Shown one piece after another: positions 1-10,725 of a DNA stretch of 64,000 nucleotides. The notes below the pieces were generated by a model. The model worked only from the letters and a program-made list of their open reading frames with translations. It had not been told where the DNA came from and did not search any database. This stretch comes from Odontesthes bonariensis. Lineage: Eukaryota; Chordata; Actinopteri; Atheriniformes; Atherinopsidae. Position 1 is the first letter of the stretch. Each line of letters begins with the position of its first letter. The position numbers were made by a program, and so were the translations under genes. The stretch covers positions 29,830,197 to 29,894,196 of the forward strand of contig NC_134509.1 in NCBI RefSeq assembly GCF_027942865.1, read 5' to 3'.

Positions 1-923
1 CCCCTACACAGAGAGATCGTAAACTGTCTAACCAAGAGATTAGAATAATTTGTATAAGAAATGCCCAGTCCTCGTTCAGTAAAAGCAGGTTTGGTAATAG
101 TATTGAGTCAAAAAAGCTGACAGGAATTAAACATTTAAACCCATATTAATATCATAGATCAGAGGTCACATTTTGTATATGCTTTTCTTTATAATTACAT
201 TATCTATTTTATTTATAAGTGATTTGATATTAGATCACTACAGATGCAGATATGAGTATGTGTATTACTAAATGTCCACAAAAATTTTCCCTGGAAATTT
301 AGCTAGTATCGCCAGAGGTGTGTGTGATAATAGGAATAGAAAATATGTTTTTAACATTAACATTTTTGACTCCACGAAATTACCCTCTTGCAGCCTTTTT
401 ATTCTACTTACACATTTTGCAGTGTATTTGATTGTGCCAACAGTGAGCCAGGTTGAACTGGAAGAGACAGATTTATTTATAACATTTTGTTCCATTGCAT
501 TGAGGCTGAAGCACAGTGGGATGCAGGATGGCGTCTGAGTCTCCACTTGCAAGTCCTGAATGGCAATTAGGTGGCTGTCGACATGAAAGTCATGACACAT
601 ACAGTGGTAGGATACATGGGATCAGGTTTGAGGCAGGAGGACAGAGCAGGGGCTGAGCCAAAGAGAGAGAGGTGTGATAGATACTGACTCCATCTTAACA
701 CTGAATCACAGACAGCTTTAAATACAGCTTGTCAAGGTGTTAACACAGAAGTTAGAATTTTCTCTTCTTTGCTGATTGACCGGAGCTCCATATTTCACCA
801 ACAGGTGGATATTCAGGATTGTGTTTCAGATTAAAGGTATGGCATTTCAATTATATAGTGCTTTATCTGCATTGTATTAACCATAAATTTCAGATTCGGA
901 TCTTTGTCTCTTTTGTATTACAG
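1..923. other. Region upstream of the GPCR, no gene recognised
   Basis: AT-rich DNA. Short open frames on both strands around 268-600 overlap each other and show no recognisable domain, so I do not call them. The stretch ends in a pyrimidine-rich tract and a splice acceptor (ttttgtattacag, ending at 923) directly before the GPCR coding exon. Any 5' untranslated exon of that gene must therefore lie upstream, inside or outside this window. Confidence 0.5.
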
Positions 924-2112
924 ACGCAAAATGAACACCACTGTTGCAGAGAACGGTTCTTCAAGCCCCACTGAAATGATTCAATATCATGATACAACTT
1001 TATCCATAATCTCAGCTACAGTTAACAGCATTGTGAGTCTTCCTTTGAATGGTTACGTCATTTGGCTGATTTTAAGAGGACTCAGAGAGACTTTGGCAGC
1101 GGACTTCTTTTCTCTGAACGTGGCAATGTCAGAGATTCTTTTCTCCTTGTGCAGCTTTTTCTACATTGTTTATGTAAAACAAAAATCAATTCTCTGTTTT
1201 CAAGTGTTTATCTTTTCACTTGGCCTTTTTTATACAGCTCGTCCATGTAACAATTCCGTTGCTACCGTGGGTTCACCCAACACATGAGCAGAGACCGTGG
1301 TGGACTTATACTTGTTTATTTATTATTGATCGAGGTTAATAGCCAGAACGGCAGAAGATGAACTCCAGCTTCTCCGTGTGCTCGGTTCGTTCATTCGTCC
1401 TTCCGTCTCTGACTCTGGGTCTCGATCCCGTCATCTCCCCCTCTGCCTGGACCAGCACGCTACTGATAAAGGGGAGAATGATTAGCCGACGATGTACAGG
1501 TGTGCCAATCATCTCCCCTCCCACTGTCCTCTGAGCTCTTCCCACCTCTCCACCTCTCCTCTGCACCTGATGCACCACGCCCCCCTCCACAGTCCACTCT
1601 TCCAGTGTTGCATCTGTGTTGAGTGTTATGTTGGGGTTGTCCACCCTGTGATTTTTCTCCAGTATAAACACCTGAGGTACAAAGTGGCCTCTTGCTGTGT
1701 TGCAGGGTTGATTACCTTGGTCTCATGTACCTATCATAAGCACACTTTTTCAAATTCATTGTATCTTTATGGATTTTTCATCCAAAATGTGTTCTTCCTC
1801 CTTGTAATGCTCTTCTGCTGCATTACCGTTGCCAGGGCTCTGAAACACTCAGGACCAGGGGAAAAAGTCAAGAGGAGGAAGAGGAATGCGGTGAAGATAA
1901 GAGCCTTTAAAATAATTCTGCTGATCATGATTTTCATGACCATTAATTTATTTTCATATGTGGCTGTTATTCCATTGCAGTGTTGCATCAGCCCAGTAGA
2001 TTTTAATAATGCCATGGTCATTTCCATGGGCTTAGCATTAGCAAGTGGCTTTATACAGCCCCTCCTCCACCTCCACAGGAGTGGAAAACTCATTTGTCTC
2101 AGGGGGCTTTAG
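924..2112 (+). pseudogene. Class-A (rhodopsin-like) orphan GPCR, coding exon disrupted by a solo LTR
   Basis: A seven-transmembrane receptor on one coding exon that follows a splice acceptor at 923. The chosen start, ATG at 931, is followed by an N-terminus with NTT and NGS glycosylation sites. Coding sequence runs 931-1245 and resumes in the same frame at 1597-2112; together these encode about 276 residues. Segments seen are TM1 (IISATVNSIVSLPLNGYVIW), TM2 (DFFSLNVAMSEILFSLCSFF), and TM3 ending in ECY in place of DRY and followed by VGVVHPV. Then come TM4, TM5, TM6 and TM7 (ending GFIQPLLHLHRSGKL, where QPLLH replaces NPxxY). ECY and the HPV segment resemble teleost-expanded P2Y/PAR-like orphan receptors; ligand unknown. 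The insertion falls in TM3 right after RP, so the allele reads into a stop at 1285-1287. It is a pseudogene unless the LTR is absent from other alleles. Confidence 0.8.
1246..1591 (-). mobile_element. Solo LTR (346 bp) inside the GPCR exon, 5-bp TSD GTCCA
   Basis: The insert begins TGTAACAATT and ends CTCCACA, so it has canonical TG...CA ends. It is flanked by GTCCA at 1241-1245 and 1592-1596. A polyadenylation-type AATAAATAAA lies on the minus strand near 1315, placing the LTR in minus orientation. No gag/pol is present, so this is a solo LTR left by LTR-LTR recombination. A 5-bp target duplication fits Ty3/gypsy, BEL or ERV integrases; the family is not identified. Removing the insert plus one TSD copy (351 bp) leaves the receptor frame open. 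Confidence 0.9.
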
Positions 2113-3446
2113 GTATAATCATCTCTTTTTAAAAGCAATGCCAATATATATGTAATGTAATATAATATATATGTAATATGTATTGGTATGTTCTGATTTT
2201 TGTACAGTGAGACTGGATTTAAACCACTGTTTTATTCTTTTATACTACTTGTCACTGTTGATAGCTATGAATATTTTTCACAAGTTTGGTAAACAATTTG
2301 ATCGTAAACAGCCTGCTCGGTCTTTTATAAAGTGTTATGATTACCTGTTGATGCGCGACAGACGTGCATGTGATGATGATTTGCATGCAAAGTCATCAGC
2401 GGTTGTGCAGCGGACACTTTATAAACAGCAGTGCTTCACATCTCACTTGCTCTCTCACAACAAACCAAATAAGACAGTTTTTCATCTTGATAAAAGGAAG
2501 TGCTAATGTTTGTAACTCTGGTTGTATTACGTTCAACTTTTGAACTCTATGTTTTTACGTTCCATGTTCAGTTTTAGCAGAGGACTTTCCAAAATCGTGT
2601 GAATCTGTTTACAGTACTTTATCCTGTAGAGGTTTTAATTGAACTTAAGGCTCCAATTCCATGATCTGCATCAATGTTTTGTCCCCAGTTTGCCTGTTGG
2701 AAATTATAGAAAATTAAATAGGGAAAGTCTGAACATTCGATGTCCAGTGTGATGGGACTCAGTACCTCGGAGATGATCTGAGGTGGAATTGATGGTAATG
2801 GTAAAGCAATTATCCATCACAGAGCCACACAGACACCTTGCACACTCACATTCCTAGGGTCAATTTAAACCATCCAGAGAGAACCCAAGGGGGGGGGCAA
2901 AGGGGGACCATGCAAACTCCACACAGGCCCCAGCTTGGATTCAAACTGGGAATGTGCTTGCTGTGAGGCAACAGGGCCATACACCACACCACTGTGTAGC
3001 CCTATTTTTCTTGTTGCCACCCTAAACTGAATAAAAAGTATGAATAATATCAGGAAAAAATAAATAAATCTGTGGCATCTTCTTTATTTGATTTATTTAA
3101 GTGCTCATTCCTGAGTCAGTGATTTGAGCATGAACCATCTGCCCAGTGACATCATGTAATCAGCAGGTCCCAATAAGCTCCACCGAGTCAAGTCATTCAG
3201 TTTTATAGCAACTATACAGTCAGGAACAAACAGGAAAACATATGTTGTGACACCTACCCTTCAAATAATGGATGTAGATTTGCTCAATAAAAATTCTTTA
3301 ACATGTGCTATATTGAACTAAACTTGCCTACCGTGTGTTCATCTAGGGAAAAGTCAATAACTTGTCATGCCGAATTAAAAATAATCAAAATTCATCTGAT
3401 CAATATTAAGATAAAATGGAGTGAAAGGTGTGTAGGACTGCTTATT
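2113..3446. other. Intergenic stretch between the GPCR and ART-A1
   Basis: No gene recognised. It holds the probable 3' untranslated region of the GPCR, an old interspersed repeat at 2811-3003 (listed separately) and AT-rich DNA. The short open frame at 2183-2506 shows no domain. Confidence 0.5.
2811..3003. repeat. Old teleost interspersed repeat (header/tail type with 'catgcaaactccacacag')
   Basis: The segment contains 'catccagagagaaccc', 'ccatgcaaactccacacagg', 'cttgctgtgaggcaacagg' and 'caccactgtgtagccc'. This is the word order of a very common fish interspersed repeat. Related, diverged pieces occur at 51430-51680 and 62532-62700 of this window. I recognise the pattern but do not assign it to a named superfamily. 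Confidence 0.6.
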
Positions 3447-4377
3447 TTAGAATAGAAAACAGTTTAAATTTGAAAGCATTTTCCCTGTGCTCTGCACTTT
3501 ATAAACAAACTCACATGGCAGGTTCCTCTCTTCAGATCTCTTTTCCATCTTTGTGACTTTAAAGATCTCATAAGGAGGAATCAGGACTTCTCTTTCTGAT
3601 TCTCCAAGCTTAGAGTACAGTGAGATGTCTGCTCCAAAGCATGTGTAAATCTCAAAGCACGTTTTTTCACCAAATTTGTCAGGACGAGGGTACCAACCCA
3701 TTGAGCTGGAGGTAAAAGAGCCGAAGCGAATCTGCTTGTTCAGAGCGTCTTCCCTGAAGTAGCTGTTGACTCGGCGGAAACCAGTAAGGCATCTATCTGC
3801 TCGAGGTTTACGCGAGTTGAGAGTCTGAACGGCATCTGTGAGGAAAAAGTGCAGTGTGTGATATTTGAACGTTGTCTTGTATTCATATCTTTGAGTTCGA
3901 ACCGCAATATTGAATTCTGGATAGATTTCTGGTTTGTCAAGGGTGTAAACATAAATAGCCATGATCTGTTCTTTCCTCAGAGTACCAGACGGTTTCTTGC
4001 CATGTTTACGATTCCATTTCTTGTTGTAGTACTTCTCTGCATCATTCCAAGCCCATGTGAAATTTTTGTCTGAGTTTCGCTCATTCAGCAGAAACTCAGT
4101 CTTCACTTTTTTCTCCATCTTGTCTTTACAACCAGCGTACATGTCATCAACAGAGTTTAGGGCCATATCCAGGGGAATAAAGTTCTGCCAAAAGTAATGC
4201 AAATAATGAAAGGTAGAAGCAGAGAAAGGAAATAAACTTCTGGTTATTATGTTACATACTGATATCTGTACAGAGTTTGCTGTAAGAAAGCTTCAACTCA
4301 ACTCATATTACCTTTGCATATCCCATGGAGGCTCCAAACATCATCAGAACTACTGGCCAAACAGCCATGTTCGCCAT
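3447..4377 (-). CDS. Ecto-ADP-ribosyltransferase, arginine-specific type (ART-A1), two exons, intact
   Basis: Transfers ADP-ribose from NAD+ to arginine of cell-surface or secreted proteins. Exon 1 (4312-4377) encodes a 22-residue hydrophobic signal peptide starting MANMAVWPVV and ends AAG|GTAATATG. Exon 2 (3447-4184) follows acceptor TTTTGGCAG in phase 0; total 267 residues. The catalytic R-S-ExE triad is complete: Arg in TGFRRV (about 159-160), Ser in FGSFTSSS (about 181-183) and E-R-E in GESEREVLIPPYEIF (219 and 221). DMALNSVDDMY near the mature N-terminus and CFEIYTCFGADI are family signatures. The C-terminus (LSNLNCFLF) is short, with no clear GPI tail, so a secreted enzyme is likely. 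Downstream-type sequence and a second copy (A2) lie upstream in tandem. It resembles ART1/ART5-type genes; no one-to-one orthologue can be given. Confidence 0.88.
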
Positions 4378-4463
4378 CTTCATTCAGCACACAATCCTGC
4401 ACACAAAAGTACTCTTTTGATAAATGCACAGAAATTACTTGTTAGACAATTATATGTTTTTAG

Positions 4464-6519
4464 ATACTTTCATCCCATTGGGATCATTATTTACTCACCT
4501 AATCACACACATCAACACCATAAAATATGTTTCAGCTATATTTCCATTCTGATTTCAAACCTGTAAATGGACTAATTTATGTCTTTTATTGTCTTACAAA
4601 AGCTCAGTTCTCATACTCTGGTCCTGCCTCTAATGAAGTGAAGACAGGCACTTCTGTGTGTCTTTTACCAGCTGCAGCTCATTTCAATCAGGGGTGGGAC
4701 TTTTTCTGAAGACTATACGTTCATCCCTGATTGTACTGAATTGCAAGAAGCTGTTAGTTTGCAGATGATTCAGTTCTACCTTTTATATTGAGACTTCTTA
4801 AGAAAGTTTTCAGATCAAATGAGTCATTCTCTAAAGATTTAGAGGAACAACAGTATAAAGAAAACATAACATATTGTGTTTTTTTTATACAAGTCCTCCA
4901 TTTAAAATGACTTCATAGGTTGTTTTATTCATACCGTTCTAAACCCATAGGGGCATTCTCTAAATCATCATCCTTACAAGCAAGCAGGAGTAAAACACAG
5001 GTGTGTGCTGTTACAGGTAGCTCTTTCAACAAGGAAAAGTGAGTTGATACTACAGGTACTACAACTCTTTCTCACCTCTAGGTTACATTGAGTGAGTAAC
5101 AGAACGACACTTGTCACTTCTTCGTTGGATAACATGAATCATTTAGGATTAGAAATCAAAAATTATTGGTTGTGGTCAAAAAATAGCATTGTTACGGCAA
5201 AAATGCATTCTTTGTTTGATACTGCCATCACCCATAGGGTCATTTGTGGGAGGAGGACAGCGTCTTTTACCATAAAATATCCCCCTGACAAATTTTCATA
5301 CATCTCTCATTGGAGCACATTTTGGGTATTTTGTAAAGATGGATCATTCTGCCGCTTGTGACAGTCCAGCTGTGAGGGCTTTCTTTCTTGAAATCGTGGA
5401 AAAGTTGTAAGCATGGACATCAATTTTGTCCACATTTATTTTACTGTTATTTCACTTTTTCTGATGGATTCCAGAGTCCAACGCAAGTGTCACTCTGGAC
5501 ACGTAGAAGCCCGGGCCGTTGATCCACTGAACTTGAATTCCTATCACTTTGGCGCAGTAGTAGCCAACTGCCACCCAGTTATCTAACACTGGGCTGTCAG
5601 AAATAATTTAAATTGAATCAATCTGACATGTCAGAGATAACAAGAAGCCTTACCCGAGGCGCCTGAAGAGCCTTACTGAGATGAAGAACAAAACCAAGCA
5701 AAAAAAGAAGTCACATTTTTTATTTGATCTTTTCGAGTTTTATTCAGCACATGAAATAAAATACAAAAAGAAGACAAAAGAGAGTAAAACCTGAAAACAA
5801 GATACGTTGGGAACTGAGGGAGAAGTTCTCTAGGCTAATCAAGCAATCCAAAATTATTTCAATTAGCTCAATTTAGCTGTTTTTGTAGTTATTGTCTTTA
5901 TTATTAATTGTATTCAAGATACTTTATAATATCAATGGATACGACATCCATCAAGACAAAAACAACGTAACTATTTGCCACGAGATGGCGATGTTCCCGC
6001 CTGTAGCAATTTAAATGCGGGTTTACATTTTGAAACTTGAACACTGAACAAGTTTGGAGTCTGATCAAACACTTCACATACAGTAACAGTAACTTAACAC
6101 ACAAATTATTTCATATTATTTGCACAAGCCAAGTATTTCTAATTGAATTTATGTATTAAAAATGCTGTTAAGAACTATTCAGACAGTATGCTTCTGATGT
6201 GCATAGTCCATATCCAAATAAATCTCCTAACATTAGTCTTCTATAAAAATGATGGTGACACTACTTTGTAAAGAGAGCACAGTCTAAATTGGATTCTGAA
6301 TTCCCTGTGCTCTTCACTTTATAAACAAACTCACATGGCAGGTTCCTCTCTTCAGATCTCTTTTCTATATCTGTGACTAAAGATCTCATAAGGAGGAATC
6401 AGGACTTCTCTTTCTGATTCTCCAAGCTTAGAATACAGTGAGATGTCTGCTCCAAAACATGTGTAAATCTCAAAGCACGTTTTGTTACCAAATTTGTCAG
6501 GACGAGGGTACCGATCCAT
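4464..6519. repeat. Direct segmental duplication, copy 1 (2,056 bp)
   Basis: This block matches 14577-16632 nearly base for base. The shared tract runs from 'agatactttcatccc' to the ART codons around 'cattgagctg'. It spans the 5' flank of ART-A1 and the 3' end of ART-A2. Only scattered substitutions and small indels separate the copies, so the duplication is recent. In copy 2 the left junction is fused to truncated ART-B1, and the right junction coincides with the 2.3-kb insertion in ART-A3. Confidence 0.85.
5452..5593 (-). other. Unrecognised 45-codon open segment with exon-like edges
   Basis: On the minus strand a possible acceptor (atttctgacag) precedes an open frame reading VLDNWVAVGYYCAKVIGI..., then VQWINGPGFYVSRV..., ending KK-stop at 5452-5454. 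It is richer in G+C and more codon-like than its AT-rich surroundings and is unchanged in the second copy (15562-15703). I do not recognise a family; the spacing C-9-W is not a good Ig fold. It could be a stranded exon or a transposon piece. Confidence 0.3.
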
Positions 6520-7197
6520 TGAGCTGGAGGTAAAAGAGCCGAAGCGAATCTGCTTGTTCAGAGCATCTTCCCTGGAGTAGCTGTCGACTCTGCGGAAACC
6601 AGTAAGGCATCTTTCTGCTTCAGGTTTAAGCGAGTTGAGAGTTTTAATGGCGCTTGTGAGAAAAAAGTGCAGTGCGTGATATTTGAAAGTTGTTTTGTAC
6701 TCATTTTTTTTTTGTTCGAACCGCAATATTGAATTCAGGATAGATTTTTGGTTTGTCAAGGGTGTAAGCATAAATAGCCATGATCTGTTCTTTCGTCAGA
6801 ATACCAGACGGTTTCTTGCCAGGTTTACGATTCCATTTCTTCTCAGCTTCATCCCAGGCCAGTGAGAATGTTGTGTCCTTGTTTCTTTCATTCTGTATAA
6901 ATCCAGGAGCCATCACTTTCTTCAGCATTTCACCTTCACAAGTAGTATACATGTCGTCAACTGAGTTTGGAGCCATATCCAGCAGGAGTGGATCATTTAA
7001 GTCATGTTTAAAGTTCTGCCAAAAATAATAGACACAGTGAAAAAAATATAAACGTTTTAGTGATTATTTTTCCCATGGACATCTGTGCACAGTCAGTCAA
7101 AAGCAAACTGCCAGCCAGTGTATGTTACCTTTTCAATTCCAAGAGAGGTTCCAAGAGAGAACAGAAACACTGCTGCCAAAAATGCTCTCATTGTCAT
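6261..7197 (-). pseudogene. Ecto-ADP-ribosyltransferase pseudogene (ART-A2), two frameshifts
   Basis: Two-exon ART paralogous to A1. Exon 1 (7129-7197) encodes a different signal peptide starting MTMRAFLAAVFLF and ends AAG|GTAACATA. Exon 2 runs from 7015 after acceptor TTTTTGGCAG to TAG at 6261-6263. The triad positions are still readable (TGFRRV, FGSFTSSS, ESEREVLIPP). Two breaks are seen relative to A1. The first is a run of nine A (minus strand) near 6707-6715, which throws the frame after EFNIAVRT. The second is a 2-bp loss near 6379 in the codons for the segment after PPYEIF, which ends the frame at 6352. A short coding remnant continues to VKSTGNSESNLDC. Exon 2 has 8 extra codons (KHDLNDPL) after the first residues relative to A1. 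Confidence 0.85.
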
Positions 7198-7343
7198 TTC
7201 CAATCAGCATACAATCCTGTACACAAGACGTCTTTTTTTGGTGAATACAGTTTTATACTTTCCTGCATAAATCAGTTATCTGATTTGACTTTTATAACTT
7301 TGTTTAGACATGCTGCAAAAAACTTAAAAACTTTCATATCTAA

Positions 7344-7993
7344 AGCCCTATTCGGACGGGACTAGTTTAATGGGGGGACCTGGGGTAAAGTAATAATAAC
7401 CGGGAAATCTAGTCCCGTCCGAACGCGCCATGTCAGTAAAGATATCGGAGTATGTCGGTAAACTTTGCCGAGAATTCTACCTCCTGTGAAACGGTCCGGA
7501 GTATCTACCATAGGTAATACTAATCCCGTGCGAATGCGACCTTCGGTAATAAGTACGGAATATGTCGTCACATCCTTTTAAAGAGAGAAACAATTAGGTG
7601 TAAAATAGAAAATGACACTTAAGTTTCGTTGTGCAATCCTTTTTTTAAACTATACTTTACATTCAAGTAAAATAAGTATCCTGAGCAAAACCTTTGGTGA
7701 ACAGTACTTTACATTAAGGTCAAAAATGAATAAATGTTCTGTTCTGTTATACTGTACAATACGTTTTAGTAATACTTATCATTCAGGTAAACAAACAAAA
7801 AAGTCTTCTACGTTTGTATACAATAATTTTGGAGCAGAATGCTTTATATTCAAGAAAACTCCTCCCATGTTAGATGAATATTACAGGGATTTCTTGTCCC
7901 GTCCGAATTGGTCATTTCTTCTCCCTGGCGTCGTCTGGTTAACCAACACTACCATACGTCCCCCCATTGAACTAGTCCCGTCCGAATAGGGCT
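7344..7993. mobile_element. Harbinger-like MITE (650 bp), TSD TAA
   Basis: Terminal inverted repeats AGCCCTATTCGGACGGGAC and GTCCCGTCCGAATAGGGCT, extended further by GGGGGGAC/GTCCCCCC. The element is flanked by TAA on both sides (7341-7343, 7994-7996). The motif 'tcccgtccgaa' recurs in the interior as subterminal repeats. A 3-bp TAA/TTA target site is typical of PIF/Harbinger. No transposase is encoded; internal open frames are repeat-derived. Confidence 0.82.
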
Positions 7994-8070
7994 TAAGTCA
8001 TTAAAGTACATGCTGATTGTGTTCCTAAAAAAGTCCACACTGCAGTATGTGGCGGCCTGAAGTGTCAGTA

Positions 8071-8866
8071 CAGTGGAAACCGCTTATAGTGATCACGTTG
8101 GTCCAGAGCCAATTTTAACACTATAAGCGGTTGATTACTAAAACCGAATTTGTATTATTTTATTTTTTTTGCTATCTTATTTTTTACTCCCTTGATTCCT
8201 TTCTGGACGTCAGCTTCTGCTCTATGCTTCTGCCTCGCTAGCTAACGTAACGAGTTGACACCAGGCAGCAAGCCGAGATGCTGCGGCGAAGCTTGGCATT
8301 CCTCAGGCTACCTTGTGTAGTCTAATTAAGCAACGAGAGACAGTCATGAATGCTAACGACGGAGAAAGAAAACAACAGCGCTAATTAAGCAACGAGAGAC
8401 AGTCATGAATGCTAACGACTGAGAAAGAAAACGACGGCGCCTGGGAAAAGCACCTGAGGAATGCCAGGCTTCGCCGCAGCATCTCATTGGCTCGTTTTTG
8501 GTAATTTGTCATACGCCTCGAGGAGACTACGTTTTTCATTCAGAGAAAATTACTTCCTTTTTCCAGCCATGATTCGCGCGCTTGCTGCCCGGTGTCAACT
8601 CGTTACGTTAGCTAGCGAGGCAGAAGCAGACGTCCAGAAAGGAATCAAGGGAGTAAAAAATAAAATAGCTCCACGTAGTTTTAAAATTATTTTTGCACGT
8701 TTACATTCATAAAATGGCCAAAAATGAACATTAAAAGCGGATTTCTTGATTACTATAAACAAATTATTTAAACAGCATTTGTATAGAAATGATTCTGTCC
8801 CAAGCCTTTTGATCTATATAAGCGGTTGATTACTATATCCGTGACCACTATAAGCGGTTTCCACTG
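8071..8866. mobile_element. Tigger/pogo element, non-autonomous (796 bp)
   Basis: Inverted ends CAGTGGAAACCGCTTATAGT...ACTATAAGCGGTTTCCACTG, preceded by TA (8069-8070); the right-hand TA is mutated to CA. Near 8278 a plus-strand frame reads DAAAKLGIPQATLCSLIKQ, which fits the psq/CENP-B-type helix-turn-helix of Tigger transposases. The minus strand near 8570 reads MAGKRK, the likely transposase start. A 59-bp direct repeat (8322-8380 and 8381-8439) and an inverted piece around 8455-8485 show internal rearrangement. A relative lies at 50288-51202. Confidence 0.85.
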
Positions 8867-9565
8867 CATCAGTGCTAATTCTTGAAATATTTTTTCAGAT
8901 TCACAATATGGATCATTTTTCAGTCATACTTTGGATTTATGCATATATGTTGAAATACTGATTTTGAATAGCAATGCATGCACCACAAGATCGAACAACA
9001 TCCAACTATCACCCTTCCGCCCAAGCAGTCCTTATGTTACATGTCTCTTCCAAACTCCGAGCAAATACCAATACATGTTGAATTAATCTGACAATCATAG
9101 GGTTTACCTGAGGTGTGTTTTTCCAGATGAAAGACCGGACCAAAAAGAAGAAATAATTCTTATCACTTCCCCTAAGATCAAATGAAGCTTCTTATGATTC
9201 TTTCAGCACAGCAAAGGGGAAAAAAAAAAACAAGAATCTGACAAACAAACACATGAAATGAGTGAGAGGACCCTTCTCTCTACAACTTATGTGGCCTTTA
9301 ATACACAGGACACAGAAGGAGGAAGGACAGTCAAACTAATCCCAGCCTATGCAAACATAAGCACACACACCCCCACACACACACCTTCACACAATACCAT
9401 ATTAGCTCATAAAGTATGTTGCCTGAACTAACACGTGTTGTATAATTGCCTTCAAAATCACCTGACTTGTCACATGATGTTCAAAGGATCAACAATATTA
9501 CTCCAAAGACAGGAAAGAAAGGAAATATATTACACTGTTGCATTTGTCAACCATTAATTGTCAAT
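8867..9565. other. Intergenic stretch, no gene recognised
   Basis: AT-rich DNA with a short CA-rich tract near 9361-9385. A stretch near 9120-9180 resembles the A-rich 'gatgaa...aaaccaa' segment downstream of the ART-A copies (5670-5720). No coding signal is supported. Confidence 0.45.
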
Positions 9566-9761
9566 GCAACTGAGAGTGTCATATAATTCTTGCACATTGC
9601 CTTGTGGCCAGTATTCAGCGCACTTTCTGCTACTCTGAAGGCTTCTGCTGATAGCTTCCTGAGGAAGCTAGTGGCAAGCAAGTTGCTGTTAACCTCAAAT
9701 AAGAGGTATAAAGTCACTGTGCATAAACCATGAAGAGTCAACTCAGTGAAGCAACCAAATG
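9566..9761. repeat. Direct repeat flanking the Gmr1-like element, left copy (empty-site-like)
   Basis: About 196 bp beginning 'gcaactgagag' and ending 'gcaaccaaatg', repeated at 13519-13718 on the far side of the retroelement. In the right copy 'gcaac' follows the LTR end directly. In the left copy the same 'gcaac' is continuous with host DNA on its left, as expected of an uninterrupted site. The element then starts abruptly, inside its integrase, at 9762. Confidence 0.8.
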
Positions 9762-10725
9762 CCACTAGTCGTATTAGGCGTTACTTCCTCTGGCCTGGCC
9801 TGCGTTCAGATGTTGCAAAATTCTGTAAGAGCTGTCCCCTGTGTCAGAAGACATCAATTAAAGGCCCCTCCAGAGTTCCACTTCAGCCTCTGCCTGTGAT
9901 AGGCACACCATTTGAACGTCTCGGAATGGACATTGTTGGCCCCTTGGAAAAAAGCCATGCAGGATATCGGTATATGTTGGTGGTCACAGATTATGCAACC
10001 AGATACCCAGAAGTCTTTCCATTGAAAACAATAAAGGCAAAAGCTGTGGCCTTCTCTTTGATATAGTTCTTTTCAAGAGTTGGTTTCCCTCGTGAAATTC
10101 TCACAGATCAAGGAACTAATTTTATGTCTGTTTTATTAAAACAGGTATATAAGCTATTGGGGATTAGGAGAGTGAGGACCACCCCATATCATCCACAAAC
10201 AGATGGGTTAACGGAGCGTTTTAACCAGACCTTAAACAAATGCTCCGCAAGTTTGTGGATGAAACGGGCTCTAACTGGGATCAGTGGTTGCCCTACCTCC
10301 TTTTTGCTTATAGGGAAGTTCCCCAGGCCTCTACTAGGTTCTCCCCTTTTGAACTCTTATATGGTCATGAGGTCAGGGGCCCACTTAACCTGTTAAAGGA
10401 GATGTGGGAAGACACCCAGGAAGGAGAGAAGCCAGTTAATGTCATTTCCTATGTCCTACAGATGAGGGAGAAACTGAAAAAAATGAGTGCATTAGCTCAA
10501 ACGCATATGGCAGATGCACAAATGTCTCAAAAAGCCTGGTATGATCGTTCAGCAAAGGAAAGAAGTTTTGAACCAGGCCAAAAGGTGCTTGTAATGTTGC
10601 CTACAAATGATAGCAAGCTCCTGGCAAAGTGTAAGGTCCCTTTGAAGTGCAGAAGAAGTTGGGTCCTTCAACCTACCAGATTGCCACCCCGGGGCTCAAA
10701 CGATCCATCAGAGTGCTGCATGTAA
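9762..10725 (+). pseudogene. Integrase of a Gmr1-like Ty3/gypsy element, 5'-truncated and frameshifted
   Basis: The sequence starts inside the zinc-binding domain (RRYFLWPGLRSDVAKF, CKSCPLCQ). The catalytic core shows MDIVGPL (first Asp), TDQGTNF (second Asp) and the Glu region GLTERFNQTL after TTPYHPQTD. The C-terminal part reads WYDRSAKERSFEPGQKVLVM. A stop at 10063-10065 and frame changes near 10230 and 10650 break it. Unusually, the integrase is followed, not preceded, by reverse transcriptase. This is the copia-like order known from the Gmr1 group of deuterostome gypsy elements. Confidence 0.82.

Noticed and set aside
268-600. Open frames on both strands near the left edge
   Set aside because: They overlap on opposite strands, show no domain and no splice context.
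1246-1592. LTR acting as a frame-preserving intron in the GPCR
   Set aside because: GT at 1247 and AG at 1592 exist, but removing 346 bp shifts the frame, so splicing would not rescue the receptor.
5452-5593. Ig V-type exon (because of the YYCAK string)
   Set aside because: The Cys-to-Trp spacing and following residues do not fit an Ig V fold; left unassigned.
7362-7989. Open frames inside the TAA-flanked MITE
   Set aside because: They are made of subterminal repeat units; the element is non-coding.
8461-8712. 83-codon frame in the Tigger element
   Set aside because: It is the antisense of the transposase start region and has no independent support.
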